From assembly GCF_001429605.1 (NCBI RefSeq), contig NZ_LMSS01000005.1:230618-294617 (forward strand): a stretch of 64,000 nucleotides of DNA, read 5' to 3'. The notes under the pieces are model-generated. The model was given only the letters and a program-made list of their open reading frames with translations. It was not told the origin of the DNA and searched no databases. This DNA is from Phycicoccus sp. Soil802. GTDB lineage: Bacteria > Actinomycetota > Actinomycetes > Actinomycetales > Dermatophilaceae. Shown here in pieces: positions 48,659-59,248 of this stretch (positions within the stretch are counted from its first letter, which is position 1; each line of letters opens with the position of its first letter). A program made the position numbers and the translations under genes.

Positions 48659-50434
48659 ATGCAGACGCACAAGTACGACGTGGTCATCGTCGGCGCGGGC
48701 GGCGCAGGCATGCGCGCCGCGCTGGAGTCGAGCACCCGCACCCGCACGGCGGTGCTGACCAAGCTCTACCCGACCCGCTCCCACACCGGCGCGGCGCAGG
48801 GCGGCATGTGCGCCGCCCTCGCCAACGTCGAGGAGGACAACTGGGAGTGGCACACCTTCGACACCGTCAAGGGTGGCGACTACCTCGTCGACCAGGACGC
48901 AGCCGAGATCATGTGCCGCGAGGCGATCGACGCGGTCATCGACCTCGAGAAGATGGGCCTGCCGTTCAACCGCACGCCCGAGGGCAAGATCGACCAGCGC
49001 CGCTTCGGCGGGCACACGCGCAACCACGGTGAGGCCGCCGTCCGCCGGTCCTGCTTCGCGGCCGACCGCACGGGTCACATGATCCTGCAGACGCTCTACC
49101 AGAACTGCGTGAAGCAGGGCGTGGAGTTCTACAACGAGTTCTACGTCCTCGACCTGCTGATGAACACCGGCCCCGACGGCGTCGAGCACACCGCGGGCGT
49201 CGTCGCCTACGAGCTGGCCACCGGCGAGCTGCACGTGTTCCAGGCCAAGTCGGTCGTCTTCGCGACGGGCGGCACGGGCAAGGTCTTCAAGACCACCTCG
49301 AACGCCCACACCCTCACCGGCGACGGCATGGGCGTGGCCTTCCGCCGCGGCATCCCGTTGGAGGACATGGAGTTCTTCCAGTTCCACCCGACCGGCCTGG
49401 CCGGTCTCGGCATCCTGCTGTCCGAGGCGGCCCGCGGTGAGGGCGGCATCCTCCGCAACGCCGACGGCGAGCGCTTCATGGAGCGCTACGCCCCCACCAT
49501 CAAGGACCTCGCCCCCCGCGACATCGTCGCCCGGTCGATGGCCAACGAGGTCCGCGAGGGTCGCGGCGCCGGTCCCAACAAGGACTACGTGCTGCTCGAC
49601 CTGACCCACCTCGAGCCGGCCCACATCGACGCCAAGCTGCCCGACATCACCGAGTTCGCGCGCACCTACCTCGGCGTCGAGCCCTACACCGAGCCGGTGC
49701 CGGTCTACCCGACCGCGCACTACGCGATGGGTGGCGTGCCGACCAACGTCGAGACCGAGGTGCTGCGCAACAACACCGACATCGTCCCCGGCCTCTTCGC
49801 CGCCGGCGAGGTCGCCTGCGTCTCCGTGCACGGGTCCAACCGCCTCGGCACCAACAGCCTGCTGGACATCAACGTCTTCGGGCGCCGGGCCGGCATCGCC
49901 GCCGCGGAGTATGCCGCGAACGCACCGTTCGTGGACCTGCCCGCCAACCCGGCCGCGCTCGTCGAGGGCATGGTCGAGACCATCCGCACCCGCGACAGCG
50001 GCGAGCGCGTCGCCGACCTGCGCCGCGCCCTGCAGGAGACCATGGACCGCAACGTCCAGGTGTTCCGCACCGAGGCCTCGATGAAGGAGGCCCTCGGCGT
50101 CATCGACGAGCTCAAGGAGCGCTACGCCGCCGTCGTCGTGCAGGACAAGGGCAAGCGCTACAACACCGACCTGCTCGAGGCCGTCGAGCTCGGTTTCCTC
50201 ATCGAGCTGGCCGAGGTGATCACGCTGGGTGCGCTGGCTCGCAAGGAGTCGCGCGGCGGACACTTCCGGGAGGACTACGAGGCCCGCGACGACGTGAACT
50301 TCATGCGCCACACGATGGCCTACCGCGCGCCGGTCACCGACGTCGAGCAGGGCCCGAAGTTCGCCGACGAGGTCCGCCTGGACTACAAGCCAGTGACCGT
50401 CACCCGCTACCAGCCGATGGAGCGCAAGTACTGA
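48659..50434 (+). CDS. sdhA: Succinate dehydrogenase flavoprotein subunit
   Basis: 591 aa. FAD-binding VVIVGAGGAGMRAAL near residue 8, flavin-linking His in SHTGAAQGG near 41, substrate region HPTGLAG near 242, RGGHFREDY near 535. It oxidises succinate to fumarate. It shares one base (TGATG) with sdhB. GGAACC lies before the ATG. Confidence 0.97.
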   Translation: MQTHKYDVVIVGAGGAGMRAALESSTRTRTAVLTKLYPTRSHTGAAQGGMCAALANVEEDNWEWHTFDTVKGGDYLVDQDAAEIMCREAIDAVIDLEKMGLPFNRTPEGKIDQRRFGGHTRNHGEAAVRRSCFAADRTGHMILQTLYQNCVKQGVEFYNEFYVLDLLMNTGPDGVEHTAGVVAYELATGELHVFQAKSVVFATGGTGKVFKTTSNAHTLTGDGMGVAFRRGIPLEDMEFFQFHPTGLAGLGILLSEAARGEGGILRNADGERFMERYAPTIKDLAPRDIVARSMANEVREGRGAGPNKDYVLLDLTHLEPAHIDAKLPDITEFARTYLGVEPYTEPVPVYPTAHYAMGGVPTNVETEVLRNNTDIVPGLFAAGEVACVSVHGSNRLGTNSLLDINVFGRRAGIAAAEYAANAPFVDLPANPAALVEGMVETIRTRDSGERVADLRRALQETMDRNVQVFRTEASMKEALGVIDELKERYAAVVVQDKGKRYNTDLLEAVELGFLIELAEVITLGALARKESRGGHFREDYEARDDVNFMRHTMAYRAPVTDVEQGPKFADEVRLDYKPVTVTRYQPMERKY

Positions 50435-51210
50435 TGACCGCGACTGCCGAGAAGACCGACCAGACCGGCGGCCAGGACTCCCCCAAGGCCGGGGTGGTCC
50501 CGTCCTTCACCGTCACGCTCAAGATCTCGCGGTTCGACCCCGAGACCGACAGCGAGCAGCACTGGGAGACCTACGAGGTCACCGCGCACGCCACCGACCG
50601 CGTGCTCGACGCGCTGCACCAGATCAAGTGGGACCAGGACGGCTCCCTGTCGTTCCGCCGGTCCTGCGCCCACGGCGTCTGCGGGTCGGACGCCATGCGG
50701 ATCAACGGCAAGAACCGGCTCGCCTGCAAGACGCTGATCAAGGACGTCAACCCAGACAAGCCGATCACCGTCGAGCCGATCAAGGGCCTTCCCGTCGAGA
50801 AGGACCTGATCGTCGACATGGAGCCGTTCTTCGACGCCTACCGCGAGGTCATGCCGTTCCTCATCACCGAGGGCAACGAGCCGACCCGTGAGCGGATCCA
50901 GAGCCAGGCCGACCGAGACCGGTTCGACGACACGACCAAGTGCATCCTCTGCGCGGCCTGCACGACGAGCTGCCCGGTCTTCTGGAACGACGGCCAGTAC
51001 TTCGGTCCCGCGGCGATCGTCAACGCCCACCGGTTCATCTTCGACAGCCGCGACGACGGCGGCACGCAGCGCCTGGAGATCCTCAACGACAAGGAGGGGG
51101 TGTGGCGCTGCCGCACCACCTTCAACTGCACCGACGCGTGCCCTCGTGGCATCGAGGTGACGAAGGCGATCCAGGAAGTGAAGCGCGCGCTCCTGACCTC
51201 GCGTTTCTGA
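50434..51210 (+). CDS. sdhB: Succinate dehydrogenase iron-sulfur subunit
   Basis: 258 aa. [2Fe-2S] cysteines in RSCAHGVCGSDAMRINGKNR and LAC, [4Fe-4S] in CILCAACTTSCPVF, [3Fe-4S] in CRTTFNCTDACPRGI. It passes electrons to the membrane quinone. Fused by a 1-base overlap to sdhA. The N-terminus has a 20-residue acidic/polar extension. Confidence 0.97.
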   Translation: MTATAEKTDQTGGQDSPKAGVVPSFTVTLKISRFDPETDSEQHWETYEVTAHATDRVLDALHQIKWDQDGSLSFRRSCAHGVCGSDAMRINGKNRLACKTLIKDVNPDKPITVEPIKGLPVEKDLIVDMEPFFDAYREVMPFLITEGNEPTRERIQSQADRDRFDDTTKCILCAACTTSCPVFWNDGQYFGPAAIVNAHRFIFDSRDDGGTQRLEILNDKEGVWRCRTTFNCTDACPRGIEVTKAIQEVKRALLTSRF

Positions 51211-51214
51211 CCTC

Positions 51215-52471
51215 TTGGCCCTCGTGACAGCGTCGTCGCGCGCACTCCTCGCACTCCTGGTCGCGACGAGCGCGCTGGCGCCCGCTGCTGCCCACGCGGC
51301 GACGACACCGAAGCCGACACCGACGGCGACGACCAAGACGCTGCCGGTGCCGCGGGCGACGGTGGAGCCGCTGTTGTCGATCGGGGGGCCGCAGCTGGCC
51401 TCGATGGGGGTCGTCACCGACCTCCCCGCCGGGGTGCCTGCTCCACCGCCGCTCAAGGACGTGTCGTGGGTGCTGGCCGACCTCGACTCGGGCGAGGTCA
51501 TCGCCGCGAAGGCGGCCCACGCCCGCCTGTTGCCGGCGAGCACGCTGAAGACGCTCACCGCCCTCACGCTGATCCCCGAGGTCCCTGCCACCCGCAGGAT
51601 CGTCGCAACGCAGCAGGACGCGAACGCGGACGGCACCCGGGTCGGCATCGTCCCCGGGCTCCCCTACACGGGACGCCAGCTGTTCCAGGGCTTGCTGATG
51701 TCGTCGGGCAACGACGCCGCCTACGCGCTGGCCGAGGCCGGCGGCGGACGCGAGGCGACGCTGGCCGCGATGAACGAGCACGCGGCATACCTCGGGGCGC
51801 ACGACACGGTCGCGAAGGACCCGTCGGGGCTGGACGCACCGGGGCAGACCTCGAGTGCGTACGACCTTGCCCTGATCGGCCGGGCTGCGTTGGGGCTGAA
51901 GGACTTCCGCACCTACGTCGCAACCAAGCAGGTCGACTTCCCGGGTCGGGTCGACCCCAGGACCAAGAAGCGCGCGAGCTTCAAGATCCAGAACCACAAC
52001 AAGCTCCTCTACAACTACGAGGGCACCATCGGGATCAAGAACGGCTACACCGAGAAGGCCAACCGCACCTTCATCTCGGCCGTGACCCGTGGTGGGAAGA
52101 CCTACCTGCTGAGCGAGATGTACGGGCTGGACTCGTCGTGGCGCCCGCAGGCGGCGATGTACGACTGGGCCTTCGCCTACGGCGACCGTGCGGGGTCCGT
52201 CGGTGAGCTCGTGCAGCCCGGCACCGTCACGACGCCGCCCAGCCCGCTGCCGAGCAACTCCGACAGCCTCGCCCCCGCTTCCCCCACGGCCCCGGCGACC
52301 GGTGCCGCCGCCAGGGCTGCCGCCGTCCCGGAGGCCGGAGCCGGGTTCTGGCCGAGCAGCCGGCTGGGCCAAGCCGGCCTGGTCGGTGCGGTCGTCGTGC
52401 TGCTGGCCCTCGCTCTCGCGGTCCGGGCCCGGCGCCAGGTCGTGCGAGCGCGCGCCGGCCGGCACCGCTGA
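51215..52471 (+). CDS. D-alanyl-D-alanine carboxypeptidase (DacB type)
   Basis: 418 aa, exported. Signal peptide (ALLALLVATSALAPAAAHA), Pro/Thr linker, then the penicillin-binding core: SxxK in PASTLK near residue 108, SxN in SSGND near 167, and KNG in place of KTG (IGIKNGYTEKA near 270). Pro/Ala-rich tail and one C-terminal membrane segment (LVGAVVVLLALALAV). It trims cell-wall peptides. TTG 51215 or GTG 51224 may start it; no clear ribosome-binding site is seen. Confidence 0.88.
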   Translation: MALVTASSRALLALLVATSALAPAAAHAATTPKPTPTATTKTLPVPRATVEPLLSIGGPQLASMGVVTDLPAGVPAPPPLKDVSWVLADLDSGEVIAAKAAHARLLPASTLKTLTALTLIPEVPATRRIVATQQDANADGTRVGIVPGLPYTGRQLFQGLLMSSGNDAAYALAEAGGGREATLAAMNEHAAYLGAHDTVAKDPSGLDAPGQTSSAYDLALIGRAALGLKDFRTYVATKQVDFPGRVDPRTKKRASFKIQNHNKLLYNYEGTIGIKNGYTEKANRTFISAVTRGGKTYLLSEMYGLDSSWRPQAAMYDWAFAYGDRAGSVGELVQPGTVTTPPSPLPSNSDSLAPASPTAPATGAAARAAAVPEAGAGFWPSSRLGQAGLVGAVVVLLALALAVRARRQVVRARAGRHR

Positions 52472-52492
52472 GCCGGCCGGCAGCGCTGAGCC

Positions 52493-53575
52493 TCACCTAC
52501 GGCGCAGCAGGCTCCGTATGCCGCGGCCGATGGTGCCGAGGGCGACCGCGCCCACCGCGCCGAGCACCGCTCCCGCTGCGACGCTGGTGCGGTCGGCGGC
52601 GCGCTGGCCGAAGGTGGGCAGGCCCGCGTCGGTGCGCTGGCGGATCGTGACGAGGGCCTCGCTGTCCGGGCCCTCGACGAGCTTGTCGACCTGCCCCGCG
52701 GTCAGGCCGGAGGCGGCGGCGCCCGTGTCGAGGTCGTTGGCCGCCCAGGCCGCGGAGATGAGGATGACCCGCGACATGAAGTTGAGCCACACGAGCAGGC
52801 CGACGACCAGGGCGAACCCGAGGTAGAGCTTGTTGTTCGTGGTGCTCGAGAGGAGGAGGGCGCCGAAGGTCTTGAGCACGGTCAGCCCCACCCCACCGAA
52901 GATCGCGCCGTTGCGGACGGCCCGCCAGGGCAGCGGGAGCCCCGACAGGATGCGCAGCATGACGGCCACGATCGCGCCGTCGAGGACGACACCGACGACG
53001 AAGGCGACGACGCCGAGCACCCACTCCTGGCCGCCGAGACCGACCAGGTCGGCCACCCAGGTGGCGGTGGATCCGGCGACGGCGCCGACTGCCGCCGAGA
53101 GCAGGATCGCCACACCCAGCAGCAGGAGCACCCCGAGGTCACGGAGCTTGGCCAGCACGGCGTTGCCCGGCGAGCCCTCCACGCCGAAGATGGCTCGGAT
53201 GCCCTCACGCATCGCCCCCAGCCAGCCGGTGCCGGCGAGCACGAGGCCGACGACCGAGATGACACCCTGCACCGACAGCGCGGCGCCCGTCGGCGCGCTG
53301 ACGTCGATGACGCCGTTGGGCTGGCTGGGCGTCTTGACGAAGCCCGGCAGCAGGTTGTTGATGGCGTCCTTGGTGTCAGCGAGCAGCTGCGGCTGGCTGC
53401 GCAGCAGGATCCCGAACACCGTGAAGGCCAGCAGCACCGCGGGGAAGACCGAGAAGAAGGCGAAGTAGCCGACGCCACCCGCGATGAGGTTGCCCCGGTG
53501 GTCGCTGTACCGCTTCCACGCCCGCCAGGCGGGGGTCGCCTGGATGCGCGCCCACCAGCCCCTGAGGGTCTGCAC
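52493..53575 (-). CDS. YihY/virulence factor BrkB family membrane protein
   Basis: 360 aa with about six membrane segments (GGVGYFAFFSVFPAVLLAFTVF near residue 32; VISVVGLVLAGTGWLGAM; LGVLLLLGVAILLSAAV; VVAFVVGVVLDGAIVAVML). The family was once called ribonuclease BN by mistake; function is unknown. GTG 53575 is used because it begins QTLRGWW and lies 3 bp after the stop of the upstream gene; a longer upstream frame would overlap that gene. Confidence 0.85.
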   Translation of the reverse strand: MQTLRGWWARIQATPAWRAWKRYSDHRGNLIAGGVGYFAFFSVFPAVLLAFTVFGILLRSQPQLLADTKDAINNLLPGFVKTPSQPNGVIDVSAPTGAALSVQGVISVVGLVLAGTGWLGAMREGIRAIFGVEGSPGNAVLAKLRDLGVLLLLGVAILLSAAVGAVAGSTATWVADLVGLGGQEWVLGVVAFVVGVVLDGAIVAVMLRILSGLPLPWRAVRNGAIFGGVGLTVLKTFGALLLSSTTNNKLYLGFALVVGLLVWLNFMSRVILISAAWAANDLDTGAAASGLTAGQVDKLVEGPDSEALVTIRQRTDAGLPTFGQRAADRTSVAAGAVLGAVGAVALGTIGRGIRSLLRRR

Positions 53576-53577
53576 CC

Positions 53578-54093
53578 TCAGGCCCCGTCCAGCTCGAACG
53601 ACCGGACCGGGCGCCAGACGCCGTCGGTCCCGTGCTCGTAGAGGTGGAAGTCCGTCACCTCGAAGGTGCACTCGAAGTCGGCCAGCTCGTGGAAGGCGCG
53701 GTCGAGGTTGTCGTCGGAGACGTGGTGGGCCACCGTCACGTGCGGGTGGTAGTAGAAGTCGAGCTTGCGCTTGAGCGGCCCGCGCCGCACCGACTTCTCC
53801 AGCAGCTCGCAGTCGGCCAGCCCACCGGAGACCTGGACGAACACCACCGGCGAGATGGGCCGGAACGTGCCGGTGCCCCGCAGCACCATCGGGAACGAGC
53901 GGCCTTGGGCGGCGACGTCGGCCAGGTGCTCGACCACGTCTGACAGGTCGTCGCCCTCCACCTCGGTCGGCGGCAGCAGGGTGACGTGGGTGGGGATCGA
54001 GTCGGCCAGGGGGTCGCCGAAGGAGGCACGCTTGGACTGGAGCATCTCCGCGTGGGGGGACGGGATGGCGATGGACACACCGATGGTGGGCAC
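53578..54093 (-). CDS. 2H phosphoesterase / 2'-5' RNA ligase family protein
   Basis: 171 aa. Two HxT motifs in the expected order, HVTLLPP near residue 36 and HVTVAHH near 119, which form the 2H active site. These enzymes act on 2',3'-cyclic or 2'-5' phosphoesters. Exact substrate unknown. GTG 54093 begins VPTIGVSIAIP, the usual first strand. Upstream is trpS, 56 bp away. Confidence 0.85.
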   Translation of the reverse strand: MPTIGVSIAIPSPHAEMLQSKRASFGDPLADSIPTHVTLLPPTEVEGDDLSDVVEHLADVAAQGRSFPMVLRGTGTFRPISPVVFVQVSGGLADCELLEKSVRRGPLKRKLDFYYHPHVTVAHHVSDDNLDRAFHELADFECTFEVTDFHLYEHGTDGVWRPVRSFELDGA

Positions 54094-54149
54094 GACGGCG
54101 ACCCTACCCAACGCCGTTCTGGACCAAGCTCTGTGGGCGCACTGTCGGC

Positions 54150-55181
54150 TCAGCGGGCACTGGGCAGCAGTCCCGCGGCGTCGCGCACGCGGGCCATCGT
54201 GGCCCGGGCGACCTCGCGCGCGCGGTCGGCGCCGTCGGCTAGGATCCGGTCGAGCTCGGCCGGGTCGTCGAGCAGCTCGGCCAGCCGCTCCTGGAACGGG
54301 GTGAGGCACTCGACCACGACGTCGGCCACCTCCTTCTTGAAGTCGCCGTACCCACGACCCGCGAAGGACGCCGCGACCTCCTCGACCGGGGTGCCGGACA
54401 GCACCGAGTGGATGACGAGCAGGTTGGAGATGCCCGGCTGGTGCTCGGGGTCGTAGCGCACCTCGCCGTCTGTGTCGGTGACGGCCGAGCGGATGTTCTT
54501 GGCGATCTTGGCCGGGTCCTGCATCAGGTCGATCAGGCCCTTGGGCGAGGACCCGGTCTTGCTCATCTTCGAAGTCGGGTCCTGGAGGTCCATGATCTTG
54601 GCCGAGCCCTTGACGATGTACGCGTCCGGCACGACGAGGGTCTCGCCGAAGCGGGTGTTGAACCGCTCGGCCAGGTCGCGGGTGATCTCCAGGTGCTGGC
54701 GCTGGTCCTCGCCCACCGGCACGTAGGCCGCGTCGTACATGAGGATGTCGGCGGCCATCAGCATCGGGTAGGTGAGCAGCCCGACGTTGGCGTTCTGGCC
54801 CTTGGCGACCTTGTCCTTGAACTGGGTCATCCGCCGCGCTTCACCGTCACCGGTCAGGCAGTTCATCACCCAGCCCAGCTCGGCGTGCTCGGTGACGTGG
54901 CTCTGGCAGAACACCGCAGACCGCTTGGGGTCGACGCCGCCGGCGATGAACTGGGCTGCCGTCGCGCGGGTGCGGTGGCGCAGCACCGCCGGGTCGGTCG
55001 GGACCGTCAGGGCGTGCAGGTCGGCCACGAAGTAGAAGGCGTCGAACTCGTCCTGCAGCTTCACCCAGTTGACCAGCGCCCCGAGGTAGTTGCCGAGGTG
55101 CAGGGAGTCGCTGGTCGGCTGCATCCCGGACAGGGTCCGGGGCAGCGCAGCGGGAGCGGACGCTTCAGGCATGGCCGCCAT
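54150..55181 (-). CDS. trpS: Tryptophanyl-tRNA synthetase
   Basis: 343 aa, class I. HIGH-like motif SDSLHLGNY near residue 25 and KMSKT near 203; [15 protein letters not shown]. It charges tRNA-Trp. ATG 55181 is used; ATG 55172 is close. The gene starts 5 bp after the alpha-galactosidase stop on the same strand, so it may be partly co-transcribed. Confidence 0.95.
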   Translation of the reverse strand: MAAMPEASAPAALPRTLSGMQPTSDSLHLGNYLGALVNWVKLQDEFDAFYFVADLHALTVPTDPAVLRHRTRATAAQFIAGGVDPKRSAVFCQSHVTEHAELGWVMNCLTGDGEARRMTQFKDKVAKGQNANVGLLTYPMLMAADILMYDAAYVPVGEDQRQHLEITRDLAERFNTRFGETLVVPDAYIVKGSAKIMDLQDPTSKMSKTGSSPKGLIDLMQDPAKIAKNIRSAVTDTDGEVRYDPEHQPGISNLLVIHSVLSGTPVEEVAASFAGRGYGDFKKEVADVVVECLTPFQERLAELLDDPAELDRILADGADRAREVARATMARVRDAAGLLPSAR

Positions 55182-55185
55182 TCTG

Positions 55186-57336
55186 TCAGGTCAGGTGCAG
55201 GAGGAAACCTCGGGCGGGTGAGAGCACCGGCAGCGCCAGGCCGACCTGTCCGAGCGCGGCTCCGCTGACCCGGATGCCCGAGTCCAGTGCGTCGTCCCAC
55301 CAGCCCGGGCCGCGCACCTGGATCCCCGCGGGCAGGCCCGCCTCGGGGCGGACCCGGACCGTGTAGGTGCGCTCCGGGTCGAGCCCGGGGAGGGTGAGGA
55401 GTCCGGGCGTCACCGACGGACCCGTGTGGGTCCGCAGCACCGTGTATGCCGCCTGCTCGCCGCCCGGCGCGACGGTGCCGGTCACGAGCAGCCCCCGCTC
55501 CTCGGGGAGGTCGGCGCGCACGAGGTCGCCCGTGTGCACCAGGGGGCGGAGCTCGCGGTAGAGCCCCGACCAGGCGGCCAGGGCGGTCAGCTCGTCGGGG
55601 GTGCACCCGGTGATGTCCCACTCCAGCCCTGCGTGACCCTGGAGCGCCACGAGCATCCGGAAGGACAGGTCGAGGGTGCGGTGGGTGGTGTGTGCGGTCG
55701 CCGGGCCGATGTGGGTGCCCATCACCTCGGCCGGCACCAGCAGCGAGGTCCAGCGCTGGATCTGCGCTCGCTCGAGCGCGTCGTTGCAGTCGCTGGTCCA
55801 GATCCGGTCGGTGCGCGCCAGGACGCCGAGGTCGACCCGCGCTCCCCCGCTGGAGCAGGACTCGATCTCCAGGGCGGGGTGAGCCGCCCGGAGCCGGTCG
55901 AGGAGGGCGTAGAAGCCGGTCGTCTGGGCGTGCACGGCCGGTCGGTCGACGCCGTCGGGGCCGGTGCGCACCGCCTCGTGCAGGTCGCGGTTGTGGTCCC
56001 ACTTGATGAAGTCGATGCCGAGCTCGGTGACCAGCGCGCTGATCTGCTGCTCGACGTGGGCGGCCGCGTCGGGGTTGGCGAGGTCGAGGACGTGCTGCTG
56101 CCGGGACGGACGCGGAGGTCCCGCCTGCGGTCCGAGGACCCAGTCGGGGTGGGCCCGCACCAGGTCGGAGTCGAGGTTGACCATCTCGGGCTCGAACCAC
56201 AGCCCGAACTCCATGCCGTGGCCCTTGACGTGCTCGACGAGCGGCCCGAGCCCCTGCGGCCACGCGTCGGTGGACACCACCCAGTCACCCAACCCGCTGG
56301 TGTCGTCGCGGCGGCTGCCGAACCAGCCGTCGTCCAGGACGAACCGCTCGACCCCGATCGCGGCGGCGGTGTCGGCGAGCTGCTTCAGCCGGTCGAGGTC
56401 GTGGTCGAAGTAGACCGCCTCCCAGGTGTTGAGGACGAGGGGCCGCGGGTCGTTGCTGTGCGGCGCAGTGCTGCGCTGGCTGCGGTGCAGCCGGCGGGAC
56501 AGGCCGTCGAGGCCGTCGGTGGCGTGCACGAACACGACGTCGGGCGCCGTGTAGGTCTCCCCCGGCGCGAGCCGGACCTCGCCGGGCTCGAGCAGCTCAC
56601 CACCGCCGAGCACCGCCGCGTGGATGCCGGCGCCCTCGGGGAGTCGCTCGGTGAGGTGCTCGTGGTTGCCACTCCACGCGACGTGGACCGACCAGACCTC
56701 ACCCGTGCGGAAGCCGAAGCCGGCCGTGCCGACGGTCAGCAGCAGGGTCGCGTCGTGGCCGGTGCGACCACGCCGCGAGGCGCGCAGGTGGGTGCCGTCC
56801 TGGAGAACCGAGCGCTGCGGCGACCGCTCGCGGCACCAGCGGCCGGTCAGGTCGAGCACCTCGGTGGCCCGCGCAGGGAGCGGGAGCAGCGCCCGCAGCG
56901 CGCCGACGTCGAGGGGCGTCGCGGCGTCGCTGCCGGTGTTGGTCACCGAGCTCGAGACCCGGAGCACGCCGTGCTCGTCGAGGGAGTGCCGCAGCACGAC
57001 CTCGGACGCGCCGTCGGCCGCGGTGGTGACCAGGGCACGCTCACCGTCCAGCTCCGAGGTGACCACCCACCGCGGGGCGGTCGCGCCACCGGCTCGGTGC
57101 GCGGCATACCCGGGGGTGCCCAGCCAGCCGTCACCGCTGGTGGGCAGGACGGTCAGCGGCCAGGGCTCGTCCAGGGCGTTGTTGGCCACGGGGCCGACCA
57201 CGAGGGCGGGGAGCTCGGCGACCACGGCGTCGGTGAGGTCGGCGCCCCAGTGCACCACCCTCGGGAGCCCTGCCCCCGAGGTGTCGAGGACGAGGCAGGT
57301 ACCAGCGGACCGGAGGGTTGCGGTCGGCGACGTCAT
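55186..57336 (-). CDS. GH36 alpha-galactosidase
   Basis: 716 aa. N-terminal beta-sandwich domain, then a (beta/alpha)8 barrel with nucleophile Asp in FIKWDHNRD near residue 450 and the acid/base Asp in [16 protein letters not shown] near 515; [19 protein letters not shown] near 335. It removes terminal alpha-galactose from oligosaccharides such as melibiose or raffinose, inside the cell since no signal peptide is seen. ATG 57336 overlaps the permease stop (ATGA), so import and cleavage are coupled. Confidence 0.93.
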   Translation of the reverse strand: MTSPTATLRSAGTCLVLDTSGAGLPRVVHWGADLTDAVVAELPALVVGPVANNALDEPWPLTVLPTSGDGWLGTPGYAAHRAGGATAPRWVVTSELDGERALVTTAADGASEVVLRHSLDEHGVLRVSSSVTNTGSDAATPLDVGALRALLPLPARATEVLDLTGRWCRERSPQRSVLQDGTHLRASRRGRTGHDATLLLTVGTAGFGFRTGEVWSVHVAWSGNHEHLTERLPEGAGIHAAVLGGGELLEPGEVRLAPGETYTAPDVVFVHATDGLDGLSRRLHRSQRSTAPHSNDPRPLVLNTWEAVYFDHDLDRLKQLADTAAAIGVERFVLDDGWFGSRRDDTSGLGDWVVSTDAWPQGLGPLVEHVKGHGMEFGLWFEPEMVNLDSDLVRAHPDWVLGPQAGPPRPSRQQHVLDLANPDAAAHVEQQISALVTELGIDFIKWDHNRDLHEAVRTGPDGVDRPAVHAQTTGFYALLDRLRAAHPALEIESCSSGGARVDLGVLARTDRIWTSDCNDALERAQIQRWTSLLVPAEVMGTHIGPATAHTTHRTLDLSFRMLVALQGHAGLEWDITGCTPDELTALAAWSGLYRELRPLVHTGDLVRADLPEERGLLVTGTVAPGGEQAAYTVLRTHTGPSVTPGLLTLPGLDPERTYTVRVRPEAGLPAGIQVRGPGWWDDALDSGIRVSGAALGQVGLALPVLSPARGFLLHLT

Positions 57337-58265
57337 CCCTTGGTTGCTCCCAGGGTCAGGCCTGCGACGAACTGCTTCTGCAGGAGGAAGAAGACGATCA
57401 GGGTGGGCAAGGCTATGACCACGGAGCCGGCGGCCACCAGGTTGTTGTCGGTGAAGAACTGGCCCCGCAGGTTGTTGATCGAGCTGGTGACGGGGTACTT
57501 GTCGCCCGACTGGAGCAGCACGGTCGCCCAGAAGAACTCGTTGTAGATCCAGGTCACCTCGAGGGTGGCCAGAGCGGCGAGCGGGGGGCGGCACAGCGGG
57601 AGGGTGAGCTGGAAGAACTGGCGGAGCACGCCCGCGCCGTCGACGACGGCCGACTCGTAGAGCTCGCGGGGCAGCGTCTTCATGTAGTTGGACAGCACGA
57701 ACGTGCAGAAGCCGGTCTGGAACGCCACGTTGACGAGGATCAGGCCCCAGTAGGAGTTGAGCAGCGTGCCCGAGTCGCTGAACCAGAACGGCACCTCGAT
57801 GGCGCGGAACATCCGGTAGACCGGGATCAGCAGCGCCTGGGGCGGCAGGAGGTTCGCCGCCGTGAACAACCCGAGCAGGGCCAGGTTGAACTTGAAGGAG
57901 AACCGCGCGACGACGAACGCCACGCAGGCCGACAGGAAGAGCGTCAGCACCACGGCGGGGACCGTGATGTAGGCCGAGTTGAGCATCGTGTGGGAGAAGT
58001 TCGCCTGCTCCCACGCGTTCTTGTAGTTGGCCAGGGTGAACCCGCCGAACGACAGGTAGCCGTGCTGCGACGTGTAGGCGTAGTCGCGGAAGCTGTTGAG
58101 GACGGCGTAGGCGACCGGGAAGATCCACACGAGCGCCACGACGGCCAGGAAGACCTGGATGCCGCGGTTGCCCTTCTTGGACCCGGCGCCCTGGGGACGC
58201 TTGGGGCTCAACGGGTTCCGGCTCCTCGGCGCAGCCACCTGGGGCGCCTCGCTGCTGGCGGTCAT
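57333..58265 (-). CDS. Carbohydrate ABC importer permease (MalG/CUT1 type)
   Basis: 310 aa, six membrane segments. The EAA-loop ELYESAVVDGAGVLRQFFQLTLP is near residue 200. The N-terminus is basic, Pro-rich. It overlaps the MalF-type permease gene upstream by 4 bp and the alpha-galactosidase gene downstream. No ATPase is encoded here; CUT1 importers often share a MsiK-like ATPase made elsewhere. Confidence 0.93.
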   Translation of the reverse strand: MTASSEAPQVAAPRSRNPLSPKRPQGAGSKKGNRGIQVFLAVVALVWIFPVAYAVLNSFRDYAYTSQHGYLSFGGFTLANYKNAWEQANFSHTMLNSAYITVPAVVLTLFLSACVAFVVARFSFKFNLALLGLFTAANLLPPQALLIPVYRMFRAIEVPFWFSDSGTLLNSYWGLILVNVAFQTGFCTFVLSNYMKTLPRELYESAVVDGAGVLRQFFQLTLPLCRPPLAALATLEVTWIYNEFFWATVLLQSGDKYPVTSSINNLRGQFFTDNNLVAAGSVVIALPTLIVFFLLQKQFVAGLTLGATKG

Positions 58266-59218
58266 CGCTGCTCCCTCATGACGATCCGTAGGTAGATGAC
58301 GATGAAGATCGAGGAGATGACGAGCATGAAGGTGGCCAGTGCCGACCCGAAGCCGATCCGGCTGGCCTCTCCCACGATGTTGCTCGTCACCAGGGTCGAG
58401 ATCAGCTCGAGGCCGTTGCGCCCCTTGTTGATGACCCAGACCAGGTCGAAGGCCCGCAGCGACTCGATGACGGTGACGACGAGCACGATGATGTTGATCG
58501 GGAACATCACCGGGAAGACGACCTTGAAGAACGTCGTCCGCTCGTTGGCCCCGTCGACCTTGGCCGCCTCGCGCAGCGTCGGGTCGACGCCCTTCAGGCC
58601 GGCCAGGTAGAGCAGCATGATGTAGCCGACGTGTCGCCAGCTCGACGCCAGCAGGGCCGCCCAGAGGTTGTATCGGGTGTCGCCGTACCAGTCGATCGAG
58701 CCACCGGTGACCTGGTTGATGAAGCCCTGGTCGCGGCTGTAGATGAGCTGCCAGATGAACCCGACGAGGGCCAGCGACAGCACGACCGGGAGGTAGATCG
58801 CGGTCTGGTAGACCCGCGAGCCGCGCACCTCCCGGTCGAGCAGGATGGCGAGGAACATGCCGATCGGGGTGGCGATGAAGAACATCACCGCCAGCCAGAT
58901 CAGGTTGTGCTGGAGAGCCGGCACGAACGGCGGGTAGATCGTCAGGACGTCCTTGTAGTTCTGGAGCCCCACGACCTTGGCCGAGGAGATCGGGCCGATC
59001 CCGTCCCAGTTGGTGAAGGAGAGCAGGACCGACCCGACCGCCGGGACGACGACGAGCCACAGCACGAGCAGCGTCGGGACGCCGATCATCACCGAGACGA
59101 CGACCCGGTCCACGGGGGACAGGTGGTCGATGCCCTTGTACTTCGAGCGCTTCAGCTTGGCGGGCTTGGGCCCGGCGGGCTTCGGCGTGGTGCGATCTGG
59201 CGTGGTGCTTGTCGACAC
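58262..59218 (-). CDS. Carbohydrate ABC importer permease (MalF type)
   Basis: 318 aa, six membrane segments. EAA loop TLREAAKVDGANERTTFFKVVFP is near residue 215. Lys-rich N-terminus in the cytosol. ATG 59218 is 30 bp after the binding-protein gene. It forms the channel with the second permease. Confidence 0.93.
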   Translation of the reverse strand: MSTSTTPDRTTPKPAGPKPAKLKRSKYKGIDHLSPVDRVVVSVMIGVPTLLVLWLVVVPAVGSVLLSFTNWDGIGPISSAKVVGLQNYKDVLTIYPPFVPALQHNLIWLAVMFFIATPIGMFLAILLDREVRGSRVYQTAIYLPVVLSLALVGFIWQLIYSRDQGFINQVTGGSIDWYGDTRYNLWAALLASSWRHVGYIMLLYLAGLKGVDPTLREAAKVDGANERTTFFKVVFPVMFPINIIVLVVTVIESLRAFDLVWVINKGRNGLELISTLVTSNIVGEASRIGFGSALATFMLVISSIFIVIYLRIVMREQR

Positions 59219-59248
59219 GGTGACTCCTCGAGGCGTCGTCGCGGGTGG